Below, piece by piece: positions 45,862 through 56,300 of a DNA stretch of 64,000 bases. The notes below the pieces were generated by a model, which saw only the letters and a program-made list of their open reading frames with translations, was not told the origin of the DNA and searched no databases. The translations under genes were made by a program, and so were the position numbers. The stretch is from Zantedeschia hybrid cultivar (taxonomy: Eukaryota > Streptophyta > Magnoliopsida > Alismatales > Araceae), in assembly GCA_030544215.1 (NCBI GenBank), contig JARZZO010000009.1:54927129-54991128 (forward strand), written 5' to 3'. Within the stretch, counting starts at the first letter, position 1, and each line of letters starts with the position of its first letter.

Positions 45862-47907
45862 TGATTAAGTGCTAAATTGATCATTTAAAGGCAATCAAAC
45901 GCATCATACTCACGTTTTTATCTGTAAATTAGCATGAAATGATAGATAATTGCGTACCAAGTCCAACGGTACCAATTTCGTCAAATTCTGACTTAAAAAC
46001 ATCGTCATTTCATGTGATTAATGGAGTATAGCGCATTTGCGGTTTTTCGACAAAACCGAGACAAAATAAATAAATATAATGATATTTTTATAATGATATG
46101 CTAATTTGAATTTATTTTATCTGAACAGGGCATGAAAGAAGCTGTGGTGCAATGGTTCAGACTTTGCGGGCTTGTGGGTGGTCCGGGGTTCAAATCTCAG
46201 CAGAATCGTCCATCTTTTTGAAAGATAAAAGGACGTAGGGGAAAACTGGTAATTTGCTCCTCATATTAGGGTTACCCTAACCCTAATTCTTACCCTAAGA
46301 GAGGCTAGCCGCCCTTCCCTTCTTTCCTTTTTATTTCTCTCCCTTATTTCCAAAAACTTTCCCACACCTCTCTCCGTTTTTCCAGCAGCTGTCTCCCTCG
46401 GTTTCCTTTCCTCCTCTTCGTTTCCCAGCCGTTTCCTTCTCCTCTTCCAACCTCTCCCACACCCCCTCTCTCTTGGATTCTCCTCTCTCTTATATATTCT
46501 TTCTCCAGAACCCCAGCCGGCATCCTCTCCCTCTCTTATTCGAACTCAACCCCGCAGCCTCTCCCTTTTTCTCTCTCTCGATTCTTCCTCTCCCGCAACT
46601 TTTCTCTCTCTTTCTCCCACGCACAGTGCTCTCTCTCTAGGTTTTTCTCCTCCACCCAGCCAGTTCTCTTTCCCTCTCTCTTCTATTCCTCTCTCCTGCA
46701 CACCTCTCTCTCGTTTTCTTCTTCCCCTCTTTCCCAGCCTCGTTCTCTCCCTCCGCAGCTCCCTCTCTCCGGCTCTCCCTCTCTCCGGTTCTCTCTCTCT
46801 CAGTTTCTCTCTTTCTCTCCCTCTGTTCTCTCTCTCTCGATCTCTCTTCCACGCATGCCGGCAAGGCCACCGACGGCCTACATCCACGCGCCGGCATCTT
46901 CCTCCTCCATGCTCCTCCACGTCCCTCCAAGCTGAAGTCCACCTACCAGCAGCAACCACACCAAGCCGGCGTTTACAGTACCCGGCGGTGAAGCCTGCCT
47001 CTGCGCAAGCCACGCAGCAGCCAGCAAGCTCCTCAACCCATGCCCGGCAGCACCTCCTGCTTTAACGCTGCCCGAGCTCCACACAGCATCGCCGGTCTCC
47101 ATGCGCCAGCAAGTGCATGCATGCCTGCATGCATGTGCGCTGAAGCACCACGCGTAGCGCCTCCAACGTGCATGCACCGTCCAGAATCCTCCACGCACCA
47201 GCAGCACTCTGAAACCTCCACGTGCTGTCCCAGCTGAACCAATCCCTCCACGTTACCGGCAAGTTCAAGGTTGAAGCCTAGCCGGTTGTGAGCCTCCATG
47301 TTTGCTAAAGCTGCAGCAAGCCTCTCCACCAGCAGCCAACCGTCCAAGCCCTTCTCCACGCATGCAAGCCAGCAGTAACAACATAAGCTACTGTTATTCT
47401 GTTCTTTCCCTTCCCCCATTAGTATAGTGTTAGTTTATTTAATTAGGATTAGTTAGTTGTTATTTGATGTTTTGTTTATTTAGTTTAAGGATATTAAACC
47501 ATTAAATTGTGTAATTTGTTTCATGATTTTTAGTTAATTAATAATTTACACATAGTTAAATAACAGTTTCTTTGTTATTTTTTTAGTTGTGCTTATTTTC
47601 CATATATGCTTGTGTTTAATTTCTGAAAAAGAAAAGAAAAGAAAAAGATTTGTTTAATTTAAGTAATTATATTTTTTGGTAACATTAGTTAATCGAATTC
47701 TAGTTTGAATAAGTAATTAGTTCAGTTAAATTTTCACCTATTTGTAGATAACTAAATTCCAAAGTTTTCAAAGTTAAAAATTTAACTCCCTGTGGATCGA
47801 CTCGGACTCATCATTATTAAATTTTCAAAATCTAATTTAAATGAGTCGAATAAATTTAGATTGAACGTTCTCATGAGTGTTTAATGACGCACAATTTGGA
47901 ACGATCA
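45862..47907 (+). mobile_element. S4: solo LTR, 2046 bp, in E3
   Basis: Starts TGATTAAGTGCTAAATTG and ends GGAACGATCA, flanked by CCAGG at 45857-45861 and 47908-47912. It matches S3 at both ends and along much of its length. TATA near 46491-46498, then CT-rich DNA to about 46850. Between 46145 and 46215 is a tRNA-like stretch with a B-box-like GGTTCAAATCT that S3 lacks. The frames in the CT-rich part are low complexity and not called. Confidence 0.93.
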
Positions 47908-48622
47908 CCAGGTATCCTTCTGTTGTCTTTGATAGGCTTGGTTCTGCCCTGCAGTTGTGTGCTTAGGCCTTTTCCAGGTCGGTAACCACCCTTCATCATA
48001 ATGTCCTAGCTAGGGTACTCATGCACTTACTTTTTTTCACAGCATCGACTGGACAAGGAACATGTATAGTGGCTTCCAAAGGATCAGTCGAAGGCGAACA
48101 AATATGTAATACCGACATAATGGGTTGTCGGCCAGGTAAATGAGTTGGCTTGATGTTCAAAGAATGAGCAGCAACAAGGATTGACATGCTTATTACTTTA
48201 ATGATTCGTCCCTTATAAGGAAACTTGAGGCATTGATGGTTTGTAGAGGGTATGGCCTCAAGGGATTTGATGTAGGGATGGCCAAGGATGCATTTTAAAG
48301 AGGGGTCGATATCCAAGATGTGGAACTCGACCTCGGCATGACAAACGAGACCTAACTCTACCTTCAAGTAAACCATTCCTAGAGGGGAACAGATAGAGTT
48401 GTCTTAGGCGGTAACAGAGATGGGTGAAGACAACCACTTCTCCTTGTGTACACCACAAAATTTCAGGGTCTTCGGTAATAGTACATTAATAGAGGTCCAT
48501 GTGTCAACCGGACATGCATCCACAACCTTCTTGCAAATGTTAAGTGTAATGCTTAGTGCCATGCTCCTAGCTGCTGGTGGTGCTAGTTCAGATGTGTGGA
48601 ATGTTATAGAGGGATGATCCTC
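47908..48622 (-). pseudogene. E3 protease
   Basis: Aspartic protease region near 48520-48190; the active-site segment reads DTWTSINV instead of DTGASINV. Then MVYLKVELGLVCHAEVEF and the STNHQCLKFPYKG segment shared with E1. The G-patch start lies at 48000-47913 and is cut by S4. Stops and shifts near 48380 and 48610. Confidence 0.8.
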
Positions 48623-49325
48623 CTATGGAACTAGCAGTGCGGTTATCTTCTCTACTGGCACATCTTCACTGACCATTACTCTCTGCAGATATTTCATCAG
48701 AGTCTTTTGATGGATCTTAGATCTTTTGATAAGTTCTAGTATGGAAATACGTGCCGGTGTTCTGTCCAGTTGCTTCAGTAGGTCGTACTGAGTGCCAGGT
48801 GCACTCTCGTCATTCTGAATTTCTTCTGACGGCTGTGATGGGCCATCTCTTACTGTGGATTGAGGGAAGACCTTATTGAAGATTCTCCCGCTCCAGAGTA
48901 TGTGTTGTTCAATATTGGAAGGTCTAGGTGGGATCTTAAGTACCATCGTGTTGATGAGGGGTTTAGAGGGGGTAATGAGTTCGTAAACGAGTGATGGTGG
49001 GGGATTGTTTGGTAGAGGTGCTGGAACGCGGATGAGTGGTTTGGAGGGTTTTATGGTATTGGGGTGAATGGTTGGTGCAGGTGATGTGGGAAATGGTATG
49101 CGTAGCAATGGTTTAGAAGGCATGAAGGGTTCGTGGTTGGGTTGCGGAGGGTTATTTGGTGGAGGTATGGTGGCGGAGGGGGTAATGGGTTTAAGGAAGG
49201 TAGGTGGTGGAGTGGGGGTAACGGGTTTAAGGGTTTGGGATTGCGGTTTGGGTCTATGGTTGGCGGGTGTTGGTATCGGAGTGATGGTTATGGTTTTTGG
49301 TTTAGGTATGCGGAGAATGCGGAGA
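48623..49325 (-). pseudogene. E3 gag, Pro-rich 3' linker
   Basis: Matches E1 gag at 14350-13690: PKTITITPIPTP, repeated RIPFPTSPAPT and PSKPLIR, then GTQYDLLKQLDRTPARISIL leading into protease. It is fused at its upstream end, in one open frame, to the second RNase H of E4. Confidence 0.75.
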
Positions 49326-51063
49326 GGTGAGAGATGCCTATGCACGATGATAGATTCTGATTGTTTGCTGATTGGAAAATTCAGGGATGATGCGAAAGAA
49401 TCTAGAGCATCGGCTATGATGTTTTGATTTCGAGGAATATGGATAAAGATCAATTTAGTGAAAAGCTTGGCATAAGCTAAAGTGAGTTCTTGATAAGGCT
49501 TGTGTTTAGGATCAAGTGTTCGGTATTCGGTAAGCACTCGACAAAGGATTAACTGACTATCACCCACAATCCTGAGCTTGGTGGCAGCATGGAAGTGAGC
49601 AGCCTCAAGACCGGCTAAGAAGAGCCTAGTATTCAGCAATATTGTTGGTGACAGGAAAGTCAAGCTGAAAGGTTTGTGGAATGGTGACACCTTCGGGTGA
49701 TAGCAGAACGATGCCGATACCCTTAATATGAGAATTCAGAGCTTCGTCAAAATGCAGAGTCCACATATCCTCTTTGATTCTATTTAAGGACATCAGTTCC
49801 TCATCTGGAAACTCTGATCGTACTGGATCAAAACGAGGAAGAAGGTGTTGAGCAAGATGTTCCGCGATGGCATAGCCTTTGATTGCTTTCTGCTGAATGT
49901 AGATGATATCGAATTGAGATAGAAAGCATTGCCAACGCGCTAATTGATCTGTGAGGACGGATTTCTCAAGGAGGAACTTGATTGGATTCATCCTAGCGAT
50001 GAGATGGACTTAATGGGCCAGGAAATAATGTTTCAGCTTATGAACTATAGACCAATGCAGTACATGTTTTTTCCATCGCTGTGTATCTCTGTTCTGTGGG
50101 GTTGAGGAGTTTAGAGAGATAATAGACTGCCCTCTCCTTTCCTTCTTCATCTTCTTGTGTTAGGATAGCCTCCACCGCGTTATCCAGGACAGAAATATAT
50201 AGAATAAAAGGTTTGTCCGAAGATGGTGGTCTCAAGACAGGAGGACTTGCCAAATATGTCTTCAATCCATCAAATGCGTCCTGACACTTATCGTCCCAAT
50301 CAAACTTGACTCCTGGCCCAGTAAGCTCGTAAAACGGCTTACACCTTTGTGAGTGTTGGGAGACAAAACAGCGAATAAATTGCAACATGCTAATCAATCC
50401 TCTCAGTTCTTTCAAATTCTTGAGAGGTGCCATTTCAATAATAGCTTTTGCCTTATTGGGATCAATCTCAATACTCCGTTTACTCACGATGAATCCTAAC
50501 AACTTCCCTGATGAGACCTCGAATATGCACTTTTTCGAGTTCATTTTTAATTGGTACTCCCTTGACCTTTCCAAAACTCTCGCCAAAACTTTGGTCTGCT
50601 CAGTCTTAATCTTGGATTTCACTAACAGATCATCCACATACACTTCTAAATCAATGTGTATCATGTCATGGAATATAGCTATCATAGCCCTCTGACAAGT
50701 GGCTCCAGCATTCTTCAGTCCAAATGGCATAAGGACATAATAATAAGTGCCCCAAGGTGTAGTGAACGATGTCTTCTCTTAGTCCTCTTCTGCCAAGCGA
50801 ATCTAATTATACCCTGAGAATCTATCCATGAATGATAGCGTTTCATAACCAGCTGTATTGTTAATGAGCATGTCTATATAAGGCAGTGAAAGTCGTCTTT
50901 ACGACATGCCCAATTCAAATCTCGGAAGCCAATGCAAATCCTGACCTTCCTATCCTTTTTCATAACCGGGACTATATTAGCCACCCATTGTGGATAAATG
51001 ACAACTCTAATAAATTTGGCTTTATGCAACTTATCGACCTCTTCTTTCATCTTCAAAGCCATA
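49326..51063 (-). pseudogene. E4: RT to second RNase H fragment
   Basis: RT from 51063 (MALKMKEEVDKLHKAKFIRV), MPFGLKNAGAT and YVDD region at 50730-50630, KMNSKKCIFEVSSGKLLGF, Ty3 RNase H to 49630 and archaeal-type RNase H at 49840-49330 (LRIVGDSQLILCRVL, HIPRNQNIIADAL). Frameshifts near 50035 and 49628, stop at 50010. At 51064 it is cut by the E5 LTR, so the upstream RT should continue beyond E5, outside the window. Confidence 0.85.
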
Positions 51064-53021
51064 TGTTGTACATTTTTTAAGGAAAAAATGCACTTGATCT
51101 TGATTTCTTGATTTAGATTTAGATTTAGATTTGTTATTTGTGCACTCTACCTGACTCAGTCAGATGATTGCGTAGTTCTTCGACCCGATCCCGCTACCCA
51201 TAAATGGAATAGCGTTAATTACATCCTCCGAAGAGGAAAACCCTTCATTAATCGTCGGAAGAATAAAAATAACACCATTTGAAATAGTATAAGCAAGATA
51301 TACAAGATTGCATTCGAAAAAATGAATGAATGTCAATTTTTATTTGAGAAGAAAAACTCATTTTTTGTTTTTGAGTTGAGTCTGCACAAGACTTGATTTA
51401 TTGATTTTTATTGATGGATAATGATGAGAGACATTTTTTTAGTATTTTTGGATTGATTTATGGGGATGCATTGAAGATTTGTTGAAATTTTATGTTTGGG
51501 AGTGAATATGAAGTTGAGTCTGCGCAAGGATGCGCTGACTCATTTGTTAACAATGAGAATGCTTATATTTATTTTGATTTTTTGATTTGTGAAAGGGATG
51601 AATATCTTTTTTATGGTATTTTGATTGAAGTGGATGACATTTTTTATCAAGGAAGTCTAATAAACATTTCTTGTTGTGTTTTTTCAGATTTGAAGAGATT
51701 TTAGATTTGATTTGTAAAGTGTTTTTTATGTTTTCTTATTTGATTTAAGTGAAGAATACTTCAAGGACTTATGTTTTTTATGTTTTGAATTTGTAGGTTT
51801 TTAGAGAGTGAGCAAGGCCACAAAGTTAATTGAAATGAGGCTTCTTTTTAGGTATTTTTTTTTTATATTTTGCAAAAGGGCAAATATGAGTTTCTTTTGA
51901 TTTTTGATTTATAGGAAGTATTTTAATCTTATCTTGGGGTTTTTGATTCAATTTTAAAGGGATTAGAGTTGAAAAGAGTAGATTTTAGCAATTAGGGGTT
52001 GAGTCTGCGCAGGGTAGCGCAGACTCACCTGTCACAAGCTTATTTTTTCAGTTTTTTAGGTAATTTTTAGGGAAAAGTTATCATTTTTGTTTGGGTTTTG
52101 ATTTGTGGAAAATATAGGGTTTATTCTTAATATTTTGATTTGATTTGATGAAATTTTAATAGCCAAAATACCAGATTTTAGGAATTTAAAGTTGAGTCTG
52201 CGCTATAGAGCGCAGACTCATTGTTTATCAAAGTGTTTAGCATTTTTTATATTTTTTGTGAAAGGAGTTTTAAGCTTTTATTTAGGTTTTTGACTTATAT
52301 AAATTATGAAGTTTTTATGTAATTTTTTGGATTTAATTTGGAGGGAAATTAAGGTCAAAAAGGGCAATTTTGGGATTTCAAGGTTGAGTCTACGCTGGGT
52401 GGCGCAGACTCATTTGTCACCAAAGTGTTTTTAGTTATTTTTTGCATTTTTTCAATAACAACTTGGTGTTTTTATTTGATATTCTGATAGATAAGAATAA
52501 ACTTGATTTCCAGGATGCGCAGACTCAAGTCTGAACTGTGTATTTTTTGTTTGTGAGTTATTTTATTGGATTTTTGGTGGGATAACTTGATTTTAGGTTT
52601 TGTTTGATGATTATTTACAGATTTGGAGCTGCGACATGATTTGGGGGCCAAGAGACGAGGTTTTGGCCTTGAGATTGATGTGCAGACTCAAGTTCAAAGA
52701 GGATTTTGAGCAGGATTCTTGAAAAGATGGAACCTCCTGAGGTTGAGGGGAATTCTAAGAGTTTCAAAGCATTGGGGAGCTTCAAAGATCAAGGAGACAA
52801 GAAAAAATGAGTTTGAGTCTACGCAAGGGGTGTGTAGACTCAGCTGAACTTGTAATTTTTTGTTTATTTTGAAGGAGTTTTGATCCTTTTTGTAGATGAA
52901 TGTTTATTTAAATGACATGGGGTGTTTGATATATGATTATGAGTGATTTGAGCAATTTGATTTATTGTTTAGTTGATTTTGTCATTTGGAATGAGCTTAT
53001 GAAAGTTGTGCAGACTCAACT

Positions 53022-55249
53022 TGTAAGGATTGAGGTTTCGGATCCGGTTATCGGGTCAGTCTTCGAGGTCAGATCCCGTAGTTTGGGCCCTGGTGGGGCT
53101 GAGACTTGGTTCTTGTTTCGCGTCGAGCCTGCGAGACGCGGTTTAAACGACGTCCAGCAATGTAGACGTGTTTTAGGCTGTGCCACGTGGGCGCCACGTG
53201 GGCTCGCCTTGGGGCGCGAGAGTACGGCCCCAGTTATATCGTCTGAATGGCGCCTTGGATGGACGACGCCATTTAGAGTACGACCCTACTTTGTCAGAGT
53301 ACGGCCCGGTCTTGTCATTTGAATGACGTCGGACTTGTACGACGTGTTTTTCCCAGCTTCTGGTTGACCCCGTGAACCCTCCTTCCTTTCCCTCATTCTT
53401 CCCTCCCTCTTCTCTCTCCTCTCTTCCTCCGGCGAACCGACGGCCCCTTTCCCCCCTCCTTCCTTTCCTCTCACCATTCCTCCTCTCCCTCTACTCCATT
53501 AACCTCCCAACTTCCTCCACTACCACCACCATCTCCTCCGCGGTGTTTTTCTCTCCGGACGGCGGCCGACGTCCCGATAGAGTAACGGCGTCCACGGCGG
53601 TACCGGCGGCGACGTGTGGCAAGGCGGGTTGGCGGCTTGGAGCTAGGAGGAGTTCGAGTAACCAGTAAGGTGACGATTCCCGTTGGATTGTGTTCAAAAA
53701 CCATGTTTTCCCGCTTTTAAGCATGTTTAGGGGTGTTCTTGGGGTGAAAATACTAAACGCATGAAATGAGAAATTGGGCGTTTTAATGGGTATTTAGGTT
53801 ATTCTCCCCATTCTCCACGTTTTTCGTATTTTACACGATTTTGGGGAGGAAATACCACCCCGTGGATAGGGAGATAGCGGGGGAAGAACCTGTCTGTGAG
53901 CCTTAAATGGCGTCTGGGGACAGCGACGCCTTTTAGAAAGGCGGCTCCCACCCACGACGCGATTTAGCCCAAATAACAGACCCTGGCTCTAGACTGATGA
54001 GCGTCTAGGGATAGTGACGCCTTTCAAAAGGCGACTTGCATGGGTGACGCGTTTCAAGTGAAAATCCCCCGTAGCGTGTCTCTATTTCTGTCGCTATCAG
54101 GCGACTAGGGACAACGACGCCTTTCAAAAGGCGGCCACATGCGACGACGCGTTTTAGGCCATTTTCGAGGCCAGATTTCACATGAACCAGTTTAGGAGGC
54201 TTGAATGGCGTCGGCCTTAGGCAACACAATTTAAGACAGAATCACATTAATTCATGCTATTAACACATATTCACACTGTCAGATAGTTTGATTAATTGCA
54301 TGTTTGAAATCGTACTCGAGGATGAGGATTTTTACGCGATCGGATCGCATTGTGTTTTGTTTCGTGCGACCGTGGACCTAGAGTTACAGTTGTAGCGCTT
54401 GCCACCCTGTGTCGGTGTGGGAGGGACACAACGCCGGTGTGGGAGTGGTGGGGTGACGCATAGAGAGAGGGTCACCTGGTGTACCCCGAGGTTAGCTAGT
54501 ACCTGTGTAGGAGTGGTACCTATGGAGTTTCACTTGTGCTGGGGGAAGCAGAAACCACCTAGAGCCAGTTGGGCCGGAGTAGCTAGCGTGCTATCCGAGG
54601 GGTTACTGTTTGGTCTCAGTGGGTCGGTGTTTCCCACGTTCGGCTGTGTAGTTGGCGTGTTTTGCCGAGACGCTGGCGTGTTTTGCCGAGACGCTGGTTG
54701 TAGGCTCCCTGGTAGAATGGTTTCAGAGTTGTGCGTGTTACATTTCGAATGCATGTGTTTTATACCGAAATTTAGGAATTGTGTTAATGCTTTAGTTGCT
54801 TAATTTACCTAAATTTGTGTTATTGCACTTGTGGGTGTGTGAGTGGGCGGTGGGGATCGAAGGATCCCTATGGAGTCTTTTCGTTGAGACTCACTCCTGC
54901 GGTTTTTAGGTGAGGATTTCAGGCAGGCTTAGCGAGGAGAGTGCTGCTTTGGGTTGCGCGCCAGCAACTGTTGTTCCGGGGTATGCCCCGACGTAGTTGT
55001 TATTTTATTTTCTGGCCTGTACGCTTAATTATTTCTTTTCAGTTGGAATATGTAATTATTTACTGTGTCGAGTCGCATTGTAATAATTTTAATTCTTGCA
55101 CCTCCTTTTTAATTCAATGCGATGTGAATGTTTAGCTTAGTTTATTATTTATTTCCCAGACTTATCTAGATCCTGGTTTGGCTCCAAATTAATGATTCGG
55201 TACCCATTTAGTAATCGGTTCCCCGATTATAGGGTGGCGGGTCGTTACA
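53022..55249. mobile_element. S2: solo LTR, 2228 bp, in E5 LTR
   Basis: Second copy of S1: starts TGTAAGGATTGAGG, ends GGGTCGTTACA, flanked by CAACT at 53017-53021 and 55250-55254. It carries the same set of about ten set A dyads (53150-54230) and the CT-rich block at 53380-53540. It has a tandem duplication of about 22 bp (GGCGTGTTTTGCCGAGACGCT) near 54653-54700 that S1 lacks. It landed four bases from a set B half-site. Confidence 0.93.
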
Positions 55250-55979
55250 CAACTTGTGTTTGAAATTTTGTGTTTGTTTAAAATAGAAGATGGCTATCTT
55301 AAACCTTTTTTTGATTGAATTAACTTTAATCATTAGAGTTACTTGAACCATAAATGAGTCTATTAGCCCATGCAAGGCCTCTTTAATAATTCTGAGTTGA
55401 GTCTGCGCAAAGGTGCGTAGACTCAGAACAGTGGCGCAGACTCAAGTCTGAAATTTGATTTTTGAGTTTCCTGCACAATTCAAGCTGCAATTAAATCCAT
55501 CAAGGGATTAGTTTCAACTATTAAAGTTAGAATATGAAATCCGGAGTCGAGGAAAACATATTGTACCCCATTTCCAATCAAATTTCCATAGTTATAGGTG
55601 CGTAGACTCAAAATCTGAGCATAATTTCAGGTTTATACCTCTTTCAACTTGAAGTGATCTAAGAATCACCACAAATTTGGGGAGGATAACACTGAGAAAT
55701 CTCAGAAGTTGAGTATGGTTACATGAGGCCTTTTCAAAGAGTGGTTCTTGTGTGGATTTCTTCAAATGACATGATTTCTTCATGTTTATCTCATTCTTCT
55801 TAGATCACTTTATAAAGCATTAAAAGTGCTCAATATAGTGATTCCAAGTTGAATTTCAACATTTCATTAGGAGAACCCAATGAAGAGGTTTAAGATCTTC
55901 ATGAAGGATCATGGCATGAAGGGACCCAAAGGACCAACTCCCTTAAAGGGGTATGTAATGGCTAATGCACCATAGGGAT

Positions 55980-56300
55980 GGCTATAAAGGGGGGCGTGCC
56001 GAGCATCCAACCACTCACCCAAAGGGTGCCCTTAATGCCTTCAAGATGTAAGAAAAACCCACAAGGGGTAATCCGAAGCATCTCTACATTTGGGGAGTAA
56101 GGAACTCCACCAATTTCCCTAGAGGATCACATGTAGGTATGAACCATGGAGGTGGCTATAAAGGGGGGCGTGCCGAGCATCCAACCACTTACCCAAAGGG
56201 TGCCCTTAATGCCTTCAAAATGAAAGGGTTATCCACAATGAATCACCCATTCCACTTCTACATTTGGGGAGCAAGGAACTCCACCAACTCATTGGGACTT
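55980..56300. repeat. Direct repeat, 174-bp offset, in E5 LTR
   Basis: GGCTATAAAGGGGGGCGTGC starts at 55980 and again at 56154; the following 130 or so bases (ATCCAACCACT, AAAGGGTGCCCTTAATGCC, CTACATTTGGGGAG, AAGGAACTCCACCAA) are repeated with moderate divergence. Confidence 0.85.

Larger units (their letters stand above)
39180..51063 (-). mobile_element. E3/E4: old, broken relative of E1, chimeric
   Basis: Minus-strand fragments very similar to E1: integrase (41121-42540), RNase H and RT (42541-44640), linker and G-patch (44641-45861 and 47908-48000), protease (to 48622), gag linker (48623-49325), then directly upstream a second RT-RNase H piece (49326-51063). The order means two copies are joined. 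It is interrupted by S4, by E5 at 51064 and by E1 at 39179. Confidence 0.8.

Noticed and set aside
46546..47419. Arg/Glu-rich minus-strand frames
   Set aside because: They are the reverse of CT-rich LTR DNA in S4.
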